Below are positions 18,416-27,209 of a DNA stretch of 64,000 bases, in pieces (the first letter of the stretch is position 1; every line of letters starts with the position of its first letter). The notes beneath the pieces were generated by a model. The model made no database searches. It was not told the DNA's origin and saw only the letters and a program-made list of their open reading frames with translations. The stretch lies in assembly GCA_903857865.1 (NCBI GenBank), contig CAIOGO010000002.1, forward strand, positions 21,933 through 85,932, in the 5' to 3' direction. Source of the stretch: an uncultured bacterium (GTDB lineage: Bacteria > Bipolaricaulota > Bipolaricaulia > UBA7950 > UBA9294). Position numbers and translations under genes: made by a program.

Positions 18416-21400
18416 TCAAGGTTGTGTCGACTCGTCGCCGCTCGTTGGCTCCCCCACGTGCGCTGCGACGCCGGCAGGCACCCCGGCGACCGCGAGGGGC
18501 CGGAAGCCAGTCCCGGAGGGAATCCTCTTGCCGACAATGATGCTCGGTTTGAGTCCTTCCATTTCGTCGGTCTCGCCACGCAATGCCGCCTCCGCGAGGA
18601 CCTTCGTCGTCCGCTGGAACGACGCCGCAGAGAGCCAACCCTTCGTCTGCAGCGCCGCCTTCGAGATCCTCAGGAGTTCGCGCACGCCGTTAGGAAGGCG
18701 CTTCTCCGCAACGACAATCTCCACGGGCTCCTCGTCGCGCAGCACGCGGACGACATCCACCTTGGCCTTCCGCGCTGCGGCGAGGATAGGCTCCGTCAGC
18801 GGCTCGCCGCTACGGGCCATCACGCGCTCCGCGTCGGCAACGTCCTCCGCTAACGGGAGCCCGAGAGCCTCGGCACGCGTCTTGTCCGCGTCCTGATTCC
18901 ACGCGGCGAGCGCCCTATTCTCCTTGCGGAATTCCTCCAGTGTGACGAGGTCGCCGAGCAGGAAACGGGAGTCGCCCCGATCCGTGATGCGCACGTTGTT
19001 GAGGATCTGGCGGATGATGACCTCCAGGTGCTTATCATTGATGTCGACACCCTGTTGCCTATACACCCTGTGGATCTCCGTCATCAGGTACTGGCGCGCC
19101 TTCTGTACTCCCGCCGTGTCGAGCACCGTGTGAGGCGCAACGGTGCCCGCGGTGAGAAGGTCCCCCTCTTCTACCTTATCGCCCACGCGGACGGAGACCG
19201 CCTTGTCGGTCGTCACCACGCTCTTCGGCTCGACTCGGACCCGCGCCGTCTCGCCGTCCACCTCGATCGACTCCACGCGGACCCCATCCGCGTGAGGGAT
19301 CTCAATTCTGACAATCGCCTCGCCGACTCGCACGGTCTCCCCATGCCCCTTCAGCGCCGAGATGTCCCTCGTGAGAGGAATGCGCAACCCGCCCCCTTCA
19401 GGGTTATGGACCACAATGCGATCCTCCAAGACAATGACGGTGCCCTCCCCATCGGCGGCGACGAAGATCGGTTTCGAGCGGGACGTGACGGCCTTCCCCG
19501 CTTCGACCGTCTCCCCCGGCTCGACGAGCAGCCGCCCGCCGTACGGAATCTCGTACTCGACGACCTCTCCCCCGTCGGAGATGAGTCGGAACACCCTGTC
19601 GCTCTCCTCGGACAACTCAAGCCGCGCCTTGCGCATCGCGACGACCGCCTCGGTGTTGAATCGATCGGTCAACGCGTCCTTCGCGGAGACTACGTCGCCG
19701 GTCTCGACCTTCACCGTGGCGCCCTGCGGGATCGCATAGGACCGATCGCCGCTTGCCGTATCCAGGAGGAGCATCTCTTGGCTTTCATCGTCGGTGCGGA
19801 AGATGAGGACCTCGCCCTTACACGGACTCTTTGTCCGGATGAGGTCCTCGATCGTGACTTCGTCACCCTCCTCCACGTTCAGGATCGCCGCCGGAAGAAC
19901 GACCTCGCGCGGCTCTCCCACGATCTCGACCTGATCGTGTCCCGCTTCCGTAGACGCAATGCTCGTCACGAACCCGTCGAGCGGCGAGAGCCCCGCTTCG
20001 TTCTCTTTCGTCGTCTTCCGCGCCTCGAACAGCTCCTCTGCGCGCGGAAGTCCCTGCGTGATGTCCTCTCCAGCGACTCCGCCTGTGTGGAACGTGCGCA
20101 TCGTCAGCTGTGTCCCCGGCTCGCCGACGGACTGCGCCGCGATCACGCCCACCGCTGTACCCAAAGCCACTGGCTGGTGGTTGCTCATGTCGTAGCCATA
20201 GCAGAGTTGGCACACGCCGCCCGTCGACTCGCACGTCATCGCCGAGCGGATGACGATGCGGGGCCGCACGCGGATCTTCTTGATCTTCGCCCCACGCAGC
20301 GCCTCGAGGAGACGCGCCGTGACCGTCTCGTCTACCCTAACGAGAACACGCCCCGAGCGCGGATCTCTGACGTCCTGTAGGCTCTTCGTGTTCATGATGC
20401 GCTCGCGGTCGGCCGCACTCGTGGTCGACAGCTCGCACTCCATTTGGCCGATCAGCGTCGCCATCTCTCGGGTGATCCACTGGTTGGCATCCGCGACGAC
20501 ATCGCCACTCGACGGATCGACGACCGGCAAGGCCGTGACCCGTCCGTAGATGCGCTCTTCGATGGCTTCCATGATCTCCGACTTGCTGAACCGGAACGGG
20601 TCGATGTCCACACCCTGCGTCGTGCCGCAATCGATCTCGCGAGTGATCGTGTCCGATGAGGCGTCGACAAGCCGCCGCGTCAAGTAGCCGGAGTCGGCCG
20701 TCTTCAACGCGGTGTCCGCCGCGCCCTTGCGCCCACCGTGGGTCGAGATGAAGTACTCCATCATGTCCAGGCCCTCGCGGAAGTTCGAGATGACCGGCCG
20801 CTCGATGATTTCTCCCGAGGGCCCCGCCATCGGGCCGCGCATGCCGCACAGTTGCTTGACCTGGTCCGGCCCTCCTCGCGCGCCCGACATGACCATCCCG
20901 TAGACCGGATTGAAAAGGTGGCTGCGGAGGTTGTCCATCGTCGCTTTTTCCACGTCGTCGACGGTGCGGCGCCAGATGCGGATCACCGCGTCGCGCCGCT
21001 CTTCCTCGGTGGACAGTCCCATCTTGAACATCGTCTCGATGCGGAGCACCGCCGCCTGGGACTCGCGCACAATGCCCACCTTCTCGTCCGGGATGAGGCA
21101 GTCCTTGAGCGAAATCGTCAACCCAGCGTACGTGGCGTACTTGAACCCCAGGTCCTTCAGATCGTCCAGGACGTCCGCCGTCTTCTCCCACCCGTACTCG
21201 TGGAAGCAGCGCATGACGATCTTCTTGACGGCACGACGGTCGATCACCACTCCATAGTCCCGAATCGGCTCGGGAAGCACTCGGTTCACTTCAGCGCGGC
21301 CGAGCGTCGTGTCAACGATCTTCCCGTCCATGCGGATCTTGACCTGGCTGTGCAGCCCGAGCGCGCCCGTCTCGAATGCCCTCCGAGCCTCGTCGATGTC

Positions 21401-23398
21401 CCGGAACGCCTTGCCCTTTCCCTTCCCTTCCGGCTCTTCGAGCGTCAGGAAGTAGAAGGCGAAGATCGGATCCTGCGTCGGCAGCGTGATCGGCTCACCG
21501 CTCGAGGGCGAAAGGATGTTCCGCGGCGCGGCCATCAGCTCTCGCGCCTCGCGGATCGCTTCCGGCGAAAGAGGGAGGTGAACCGACATCGTGTCGCCGT
21601 CGAAGTCCGCGTTGTACGGCGGGCACACGAGGGGATGGACGTGGATGGCTTCTCCGTCGACAAGAACCGGCTCGAACGCCTGCATGGACAGCCGGTGCAG
21701 CGTCGGCGCTCGGTTGAGGAGCACCGGGTGCTTCTTGATCAGCTTGTCGAGGATGTCCCACACCTCAGGCATTTCCCCCATCAAAGCGCGGTTCTTGATC
21801 TCGTCGAAGTCTGAGAACGTCGTCGTCTCAAGATAGTGCAAGATAAACGGCTTGAACAGCTCGAGCGCCATCTTCTTGGGGATTCCGCACTGGGCGAGCT
21901 TCAGCTTCGGATCAACGACGATCACCGCGCGCCCGGAGTAGTCGACGCGCCGACCCAGCAGATTCCGGCGCAGGCGTCCGTGCTTGCCATGAATGCGTTC
22001 GGACAGCGACTTCAGCGGGCGGTTGTCGCGGCCGCGAATCGGGCTCTCCTTCTTCTCGTTGTGGATCAGGGCATCGACCGCCTCCTGCAGCATCCGCCGC
22101 TCGTTCCGCAGGATGACCTCCGGGGCGCCCATGTCGACAAGCTTCTTCAACCGGTTGTTGCGGTTGATGATGCGGCGATAGAGGTCGTTGAGGTCGGTTG
22201 TGGCGAACTTCCCGCCCTCAAGCTGGATCATCGGGCGCAGGTCAGGCGGCAGCACCGGGATGACCTCCAGGATCATGTCCTGCGGGTTGTTGCCGGAGCG
22301 GCGCAGTTGGTCGACGACCTCGAGCCGTTTCATGAGGCGCCGCTGGTTGCCGATGCCCTTCTCCTGACGCAGTTCTTCCGTCAGGGAAGCGTAGAGCTCC
22401 TCGATGTCAAGCGACTCAAGGATGCCCTTGATGCCGGCGGCGCCGGTCTCGGCCGTGAAGCCATCGGGGTAGATGCGTTCGTAGGCCCGTTTCTCCAGAT
22501 ACGTCAATCGATCCCCGAGGGAGAGGGAGACGCCTCGGCCCTTGATGCGCGTGACGATGAACGCAAGGCTGTCAAGGACCTCGCGATCCAGAGCCTCTCC
22601 CGTCACTGCGCCGTATCGGTCCACGAGCATGTCGTAGGCCGTCTTGGAGCACATTTCGCCGACCGGACGCTCGGCGATCACCGTGTCCGCTTCGACCTCG
22701 TCGCCGTCCTCAAGCATGATCTCCGCGTCCCCCACCATCGGGTACTCCTGGCCCCCGATGATGACCGAACGGATGCGCTCGCCGTTCGTGAGCTGCCGTT
22801 CCTCGATCGTGACTCGCCCGCCCTCTTCCGCGAGGACGCGGGGCGCCTCGTCGATGTAGTACGCCGGCTCGACTTCGAAGCTCAACGCCTGGGAGAGGAT
22901 GGCGTGCTCGGACGTGTACAGCGATTCGCCCGGGCGCACGTCCTTGCTCTCGGAGGTTGTCACGATGTACAGCGCCTGCTCAAGCGGCTCCGTCTCGTAG
23001 TATGCGATTCGCTGCAATTCACGCCGCTTCAGACCCAACAGGCGACTGAGAAGGCTGGAGACACCCTTCAGGAACCAGAAGTGGACCACGGGACTGGCGA
23101 GCTGGATGTGGCCCATGTTGATGCGCCGGACCGAGGAATCCGTCACGAGGACGTGGCACTTCTCGCACGTAATCCCCTCGTACTTCTTGCCCTTGTACTT
23201 GCCGCACGCGCACTCGTAGTCGTTAGCGGGTCCGAAGATCTCCTCGGCGTACAAGCCACCTCGCTCCGCACGATGCGTCCGGTAGTTGATCGTCTCGGAC
23301 TCCGTGATCTCTCCGTGCGACCAGCCAAGAATCACCGATGGAGGAGCCAGTTGGAGCTTTATGCGACGGATGTCATCGCCGGCAATCACTCGCCTCAC
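18416..23398 (-). CDS. rpoC: DNA-directed RNA polymerase subunit beta'
   Basis: 1660 aa. An N-terminal zinc-binding region with [19 protein letters not shown] (about 63-81), the catalytic NADFDGD at residues 596-602 (Asp triad for Mg2+), the second zinc cluster [11 protein letters not shown] and the trigger-loop/bridge segment [18 protein letters not shown] are all present. After that an insertion of roughly 250 residues ([13 protein letters not shown] to about [10 protein letters not shown]) holds repeated beta-barrel-sandwich-like units, as in other large bacterial beta' forms. Start GTG at 23398; an alternative GTG at 23389 is nine bases further in. The gene upstream is fmdB, not rpoB. Confidence 0.97.
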   Translation of the reverse strand: MRRVIAGDDIRRIKLQLAPPSVILGWSHGEITESETINYRTHRAERGGLYAEEIFGPANDYECACGKYKGKKYEGITCEKCHVLVTDSSVRRINMGHIQLASPVVHFWFLKGVSSLLSRLLGLKRRELQRIAYYETEPLEQALYIVTTSESKDVRPGESLYTSEHAILSQALSFEVEPAYYIDEAPRVLAEEGGRVTIEERQLTNGERIRSVIIGGQEYPMVGDAEIMLEDGDEVEADTVIAERPVGEMCSKTAYDMLVDRYGAVTGEALDREVLDSLAFIVTRIKGRGVSLSLGDRLTYLEKRAYERIYPDGFTAETGAAGIKGILESLDIEELYASLTEELRQEKGIGNQRRLMKRLEVVDQLRRSGNNPQDMILEVIPVLPPDLRPMIQLEGGKFATTDLNDLYRRIINRNNRLKKLVDMGAPEVILRNERRMLQEAVDALIHNEKKESPIRGRDNRPLKSLSERIHGKHGRLRRNLLGRRVDYSGRAVIVVDPKLKLAQCGIPKKMALELFKPFILHYLETTTFSDFDEIKNRALMGEMPEVWDILDKLIKKHPVLLNRAPTLHRLSMQAFEPVLVDGEAIHVHPLVCPPYNADFDGDTMSVHLPLSPEAIREARELMAAPRNILSPSSGEPITLPTQDPIFAFYFLTLEEPEGKGKGKAFRDIDEARRAFETGALGLHSQVKIRMDGKIVDTTLGRAEVNRVLPEPIRDYGVVIDRRAVKKIVMRCFHEYGWEKTADVLDDLKDLGFKYATYAGLTISLKDCLIPDEKVGIVRESQAAVLRIETMFKMGLSTEEERRDAVIRIWRRTVDDVEKATMDNLRSHLFNPVYGMVMSGARGGPDQVKQLCGMRGPMAGPSGEIIERPVISNFREGLDMMEYFISTHGGRKGAADTALKTADSGYLTRRLVDASSDTITREIDCGTTQGVDIDPFRFSKSEIMEAIEERIYGRVTALPVVDPSSGDVVADANQWITREMATLIGQMECELSTTSAADRERIMNTKSLQDVRDPRSGRVLVRVDETVTARLLEALRGAKIKKIRVRPRIVIRSAMTCESTGGVCQLCYGYDMSNHQPVALGTAVGVIAAQSVGEPGTQLTMRTFHTGGVAGEDITQGLPRAEELFEARKTTKENEAGLSPLDGFVTSIASTEAGHDQVEIVGEPREVVLPAAILNVEEGDEVTIEDLIRTKSPCKGEVLIFRTDDESQEMLLLDTASGDRSYAIPQGATVKVETGDVVSAKDALTDRFNTEAVVAMRKARLELSEESDRVFRLISDGGEVVEYEIPYGGRLLVEPGETVEAGKAVTSRSKPIFVAADGEGTVIVLEDRIVVHNPEGGGLRIPLTRDISALKGHGETVRVGEAIVRIEIPHADGVRVESIEVDGETARVRVEPKSVVTTDKAVSVRVGDKVEEGDLLTAGTVAPHTVLDTAGVQKARQYLMTEIHRVYRQQGVDINDKHLEVIIRQILNNVRITDRGDSRFLLGDLVTLEEFRKENRALAAWNQDADKTRAEALGLPLAEDVADAERVMARSGEPLTEPILAAARKAKVDVVRVLRDEEPVEIVVAEKRLPNGVRELLRISKAALQTKGWLSAASFQRTTKVLAEAALRGETDEMEGLKPSIIVGKRIPSGTGFRPLAVAGVPAGVAAHVGEPTSGDESTQP

Positions 23399-23451
23399 CT
23401 CTCCTTAGTCACTGTAGGAGCAGAACCAGGCAGCGCGGCTGCTTGTCCACC

Positions 23452-23694
23452 CTAGTCATCAGCCACGGACGTCGACTCTGCGGAGCCCGAACGCGGCGCA
23501 CTTCCGCCCTTGGTCCTCCGATAGTCCGTGGAGTAGTAGCCTTTACCCTTGTAGATTACGCCGATCCGCGGGAGGAGGCGCTTCGTCCGAAGACTGCCGC
23601 AATGCGGGCAAGAAACAGAACTCCCATCATCATTTCGACGCAGGACGCGGAACTCGCTCTCGCAGCTCGCGCACTCATACCGGTGAAAAGGCAT
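23452..23694 (-). CDS. FmdB-family zinc-ribbon protein
   Basis: 80 aa. Starts MPFHRYECASCESEF, with zinc ligands C8, C11, C29 and C32, the FmdB/CxxC-CxxC regulatory-protein family; the C-terminus (PRIGVIYKGKGYYSTDYRRT) is typical, followed by a low-complexity tail. Function in this family is not well established; small putative transcriptional or nucleic-acid-binding roles have been proposed. It is the first gene of the operon, 53 bp before rpoC and about 120 nt after the predicted transcription start. Confidence 0.85.
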   Translation of the reverse strand: MPFHRYECASCESEFRVLRRNDDGSSVSCPHCGSLRTKRLLPRIGVIYKGKGYYSTDYRRTKGGSAPRSGSAESTSVADD

Positions 23695-23823
23695 AGTTGC
23701 CCCGCCCTAGTCCTGCAGGGCTAGCTCCGCTGTCTTCGCTCTCATCGATTGCGATCACGGGGAAACCGAGACGCCTTCTCCCGAAGCCGCGCACCTCTTG
23801 TTGTCTGTCCGACTGATGGGGCG

Positions 23824-23851
23824 AGTATAGCCTCCGCGCGCTGTCTGTCAA
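23824..23851 (-). promoter_or_regulatory. sigma70-type promoter of the fmdB-rpoC-ribosomal operon
   Basis: On the minus strand: TTGACA (23851-23846), 16-bp spacer, TATACT (23829-23824). This is close to consensus and the strongest promoter seen in the window. Transcription should start near 23817, giving a leader of about 120 nt. The -35 box overlaps the last codons of the PP-loop gene upstream. Confidence 0.85.
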
Positions 23852-24900
23852 GCCGGCGTCGGTTCCTCCGCAAGAAGCGCCATCCCCTGCACGCCCGCGA
23901 TCTCCAGGAGCTCGTCGGCCGAGCCAAGAGCCTTCGCGTTCACGAGGAGCGTTTCGTCGTCGCTCTCCAGGCGATAGTAGATCGGCACGGACGCGAACCG
24001 CCCACCGCTCGTGTGAGTCGCCGTGATGCAAGCGGCCAGCTCGATGATGCGCGCTCTCTCGGCGCTCGTCCTCTCTTCCCAGTTCGCCCGAACAAGCGCC
24101 ATCGGACCGTGAGGAGTGGAGGGGTAGACTCGCAGGTCCTCGGGAAGGAAGAGGTTCTGCAGTTCCCGCTTCTCCTCTTCCAGAACGGCGAGAACAACCT
24201 TCGCCCCCGGCTCGATCTTGTAGTAGAGCGCGAAGTCGAGGAGACGGAGGCCATTCAGCGTGAAACCCTCTTCCGCGAACAGATTCGCCACGCGCTCCCC
24301 AAACCCGGGTACGGTCAACTTGCACCGTCCACAGGAACCCATACGGTTTCCCGATCGGAGATGAAGATCCGCCGCGAGGCCCGCCAGGTCCTCGTCATCC
24401 ATCGCGTAGGGGGACCCGGCGCCATCCAGTCGTGTCCATGTCTCCAGATCGGCGCTTCCTCGCCCGGGACGGAAGCAGAGCGGCCTGAGAATCCGCCCCT
24501 GAACGCCGCATCGGTCTGCCAGCCAGCCCATCTCCTCGCGGCCCAAACCGTGCCGTCCCAGTCGTTCTCCCGTGAGCAAGAAGTCGCCACCAACTCGCTC
24601 CATGTACCGAACGGAGCGCGCAACGAGAAGCGCACGGCACTGGATACACGCTTGACGAAGCGAGAACGCCTCTGCGTCCGATTCGACGAACCTACGATAC
24701 TCTCGCTTCAGAGACTGGGTCCGCAGGACGGTCCCCGACCACTCCTCGCGGACGAGATCTCGCAGCTCCTCCGTCTCTGCCGCGAAGGGAGACCGGAAGT
24801 GAAGCAGCTGGACGGAACTCACATCCGGATGGCGCTGCGCAAGCGTAGCCGCGACCCGACTCGCCAAGCTGCCCGAAAACAGGACGAGAACCTTAGCCAA
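23848..24900 (-). CDS. PP-loop ATPase, tRNA-thiolation-like (MnmA/ThiI-type)
   Basis: 350 aa. The N-terminal PP-loop VLFSGSLASRVAA (about 5-17) binds ATP, as in enzymes that activate a tRNA uridine for sulfur transfer. A CxxC pair (ACIQCRAL, near 88-91) and a second (SCGRCKL) could carry persulfide or metal. The middle segment FLLTGERLGRHGLGREEMGW resembles the active-site region of this superfamily. The C-terminal 100 residues are unassigned. It follows hpf closely (33 bp) and is probably cotranscribed. Canonical mnmA is elsewhere (62112-63224), so this is a second, different PP-loop protein. The substrate is unknown. Confidence 0.6.
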   Translation of the reverse strand: MAKVLVLFSGSLASRVAATLAQRHPDVSSVQLLHFRSPFAAETEELRDLVREEWSGTVLRTQSLKREYRRFVESDAEAFSLRQACIQCRALLVARSVRYMERVGGDFLLTGERLGRHGLGREEMGWLADRCGVQGRILRPLCFRPGRGSADLETWTRLDGAGSPYAMDDEDLAGLAADLHLRSGNRMGSCGRCKLTVPGFGERVANLFAEEGFTLNGLRLLDFALYYKIEPGAKVVLAVLEEEKRELQNLFLPEDLRVYPSTPHGPMALVRANWEERTSAERARIIELAACITATHTSGGRFASVPIYYRLESDDETLLVNAKALGSADELLEIAGVQGMALLAEEPTPA

Positions 24901-24933
24901 ATCCTACCCCGATTCCTCCCCCAGCTCTCCGTA

Positions 24934-25467
24934 CTACCGTCGCGGTTCGATCAGCCCGTAGTTGCCATCGCGCCGATGATAGATGATCGCGACCGCGTCC
25001 GTCTCGGCGTCCACGAAGACAAGAAACCCCTTCTCGATCGCCTCCAGCTGCAGCGCGGCCTCCTCGGGCGTCATCGGTTTGAAGAAGTGGGTTTCGGTGC
25101 GAATGATCTGCTTGTCGGTCTTTCGCTCGGCATCTTCGCCGCCTTGGTCGTCCGCTCCCCCACCCCTCACCTTGACATCGCCAAGCTGGTCTTTGAACTT
25201 GACCAACTGGCGGCGAAGCCGATCCACAGCCTTGTCAACCGACGCGTACATGTCCGTGGACTCTTCGCGTGCCGTGATGACTTTCTTGTTCGTCAGGTGC
25301 GCGTGGAAATCGGCAGTCTGCCGCTCCTTCTCCGCGGACAGGACGACGTCCACGCTGATGATCCGGTCGAAGAACCGCTCGAGCGCCTCCGTCTTCTCGA
25401 TGACGTACGCCCGCAAAGCTCCGCTCGACTCTGCATGACTGTGCCGCTCAGCGATCTTGATCTTCAT
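24934..25467 (-). CDS. hpf: ribosome hibernation promoting factor, long form
   Basis: 177 aa. The N-terminal domain (about 1-100) has the HPF/RaiA beta-alpha fold that binds the 30S decoding region; a linker rich in charged residues (about 100-115) leads to the C-terminal dimerisation domain (HFFKPMTPEEAALQLEAIEK, FLVFVDAETDAVAIIYHRRD) that makes 100S ribosome dimers. This two-domain form is found in most bacteria other than enterics. It has its own promoter (25488-25516) with an inverted repeat just upstream, suggesting regulated expression. Confidence 0.94.
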   Translation of the reverse strand: MKIKIAERHSHAESSGALRAYVIEKTEALERFFDRIISVDVVLSAEKERQTADFHAHLTNKKVITAREESTDMYASVDKAVDRLRRQLVKFKDQLGDVKVRGGGADDQGGEDAERKTDKQIIRTETHFFKPMTPEEAALQLEAIEKGFLVFVDAETDAVAIIYHRRDGNYGLIEPRR

Positions 25468-25487
25468 CGGCTCCCCCTTCCAACGAG

Positions 25488-25516
25488 ATTATGACAGAAA
25501 AACTGATATCGGTCAA
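25488..25516 (-). promoter_or_regulatory. promoter of hpf
   Basis: Minus strand: TTGACC (25516-25511), 17-bp spacer, CATAAT (25493-25488). The start point should be near 25481, leaving a leader of about 14 nt that contains the Shine-Dalgarno GGAAGGGGGAG. Confidence 0.75.
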
Positions 25517-25519
25517 CGG

Positions 25520-25535
25520 CTGTCTGGTCAGACAG
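25520..25535. promoter_or_regulatory. inverted repeat upstream of the hpf -35 box
   Basis: CTGTCTG (25520-25526) and CAGACAG (25529-25535) are perfect 7-bp arms around GT. The site begins 4 bp upstream of the -35 box, where activators commonly bind. No T-run follows on the minus strand, so it is less likely to be a terminator for the HerA-like gene that ends at 25562. Confidence 0.5.
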
Positions 25536-25561
25536 GCGCGAAACTTCCTTCCTGTCCAGGT

Positions 25562-27103
25562 TTAGGGAACGTCGATGAGGCGGTCGGAGAGCTGTCTCGT
25601 GACCGCATGAAGGCCGCTCTCGCCGATGTCCGGCAAGTAGACTGCGAACTCATCGCTGACGAATGTCTTCAAGCGGCTTTGGAAGCGGAGACCGTCCGTT
25701 CTCCTCTCGCGAGCGATCAGGCCCACCTCGAGCAGTTCGCGAGGCAGTTCGTCCTCGACCATTTCGCGCGCGCAGTGAGTCCACGCCGCGATCTGCGACG
25801 CCGTGTACGAACCGGGCGCATGTTCGAACAGGAACGACAATACGCGCCGCTCCAACAGGCTCCGACGCTCGACGCGCGCGACGAGGCGGTCGATGTGCCG
25901 CCGAACGGCCGGCGGAAGAGCGGACGAGGAGCTCGCGGGGACGGTGGGCGCTACCTCGATGACCCCCCACCCCGTCTCCGACGCGACGCGCTCGCGCGCC
26001 GTCGATCTCTCCTCGGCGGAGTCGCACCGCGTTGTGCCCATCAGGTGCGGGGCGAATCCGACGCTCACGGCCTCCTGCGGAACGCAGTCCCGCTGGACGA
26101 CGGCCGGCGGCGGGCCTTGGGGGACCTCAACCTTGATGTACCCCAGCGTTCGCGCCGTCTCCTCGAGCTCGTCGATCTTCTCTTCTTTCTGGGTCAGCTT
26201 CTCCTGCAGCCGCGCCAACTGCTCCTCGAGCTCCTGCGTCCGCGTCCGGCGTCCGCGACCCTCTCGTGCGCGCTCGATGGCCTCGATGATCGAGGCACTG
26301 ACCTGCTTGAGCTCGGGCGTCGCTACGGCCTCCAGCGAGGGCGTGAATCCCGCGTGGAATGTGGCGCGCTCTCGGACGTAGATTGGGCGGACCGTCTCGC
26401 CGTTCACGAAGATGCAGTTGCCGGTCTCCAGCGATCCGATGATTTCCTTCACTTCGCTCTTGCGCCACGGAAGCAGCTCGCTGTAGACGCGCATGTCCAC
26501 TTCGTGCACCACGCGATGCAGGAGCAGCATGCCAGCCTGGCTGAGGACGTCCTTCTCCACTTTCGCGCTGCGTTGCGACACGACGATGGCACCCAGGCCG
26601 CGCTTCCGGCCGCGCAGCGCGATGCGCGAGATCATCTCCTTGAGTTCCGTCTTGACACCCTGCGGAATGAACTCGTGCGCCTCCTCAATCCCGATGATGT
26701 ACGGCCGGCGCAACGTCCCCGCCAGATTCCACAGGCTGGAGAGGTACTCCATCAACACCTCGGTCCTCTCTTCCGAGAGGAATCCGCTGAGATCGAGGAC
26801 GACGGGCACGTTCTTCTCCATGCTGACCTCGGCGATCTCGGCCGCGCAGCCTGCGTCGATCTCGATCTCGACGCCGTCACCGGTCCCGACGACGAGGACC
26901 TCGTACTTCTCCTTCAGCCCGAAGTACTCGCCCTCGATGTCGACGATGGACATCGGGTAGTTGTTGTTGAGCAGTTCTTCGAAGATGACCCCAGCGGTGT
27001 TCGACTTGCCCGATCCGCGAATGCCGAGGATCGCAACGCACTGCCCGATGAGACTCTCCAGATCCAGTTCGAGATCCCTGCTGATGTAGAGCGGCGTCCC
27101 CAT
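25562..27103 (-). CDS. HerA-like (DUF87) ATPase
   Basis: 513 aa. Walker A GIRGSGKSN (about 27-35), a Walker B-like VVLDL and the IIGIEEAHEF motif match the HerA/FtsK-related hexameric ATPases that move DNA. A coiled coil (TRTQELEEQLARLQEKLTQK and onward, about 310-345) and a C-terminal winged-helix-like region (RRVLSFLFEHAPGSYTASQI) follow. No NurA nuclease gene is next to it. Its role here is unknown; bacterial HerA-like proteins act in DNA repair or defence. It lies 106 bp after the CCA-adding enzyme gene. Confidence 0.75.
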   Translation of the reverse strand: MGTPLYISRDLELDLESLIGQCVAILGIRGSGKSNTAGVIFEELLNNNYPMSIVDIEGEYFGLKEKYEVLVVGTGDGVEIEIDAGCAAEIAEVSMEKNVPVVLDLSGFLSEERTEVLMEYLSSLWNLAGTLRRPYIIGIEEAHEFIPQGVKTELKEMISRIALRGRKRGLGAIVVSQRSAKVEKDVLSQAGMLLLHRVVHEVDMRVYSELLPWRKSEVKEIIGSLETGNCIFVNGETVRPIYVRERATFHAGFTPSLEAVATPELKQVSASIIEAIERAREGRGRRTRTQELEEQLARLQEKLTQKEEKIDELEETARTLGYIKVEVPQGPPPAVVQRDCVPQEAVSVGFAPHLMGTTRCDSAEERSTARERVASETGWGVIEVAPTVPASSSSALPPAVRRHIDRLVARVERRSLLERRVLSFLFEHAPGSYTASQIAAWTHCAREMVEDELPRELLEVGLIARERRTDGLRFQSRLKTFVSDEFAVYLPDIGESGLHAVTRQLSDRLIDVP

Positions 27104-27209
27104 GGCTCCCCTCGCCCAGCAGACGGCTTATTGGCCTCGTCGGCGACCGTCTGCGGTGCACGGAACACGGTACGGGAACCATCAGAACGCATGGAGGCCG
27201 ACTGTCCCG

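Noticed and set aside
23399-23451. A short or fused remnant of rpoB upstream of rpoC
   Set aside because: The 53-bp gap and the fmdB gene carry no rpoB-like sequence; rpoC begins with its normal N-terminus.
21836-23455. 539-aa plus-strand reading frame opposite rpoC
   Set aside because: Antisense shadow of rpoC; His/Arg/Asp-rich composition, no start site, no recognisable motif.
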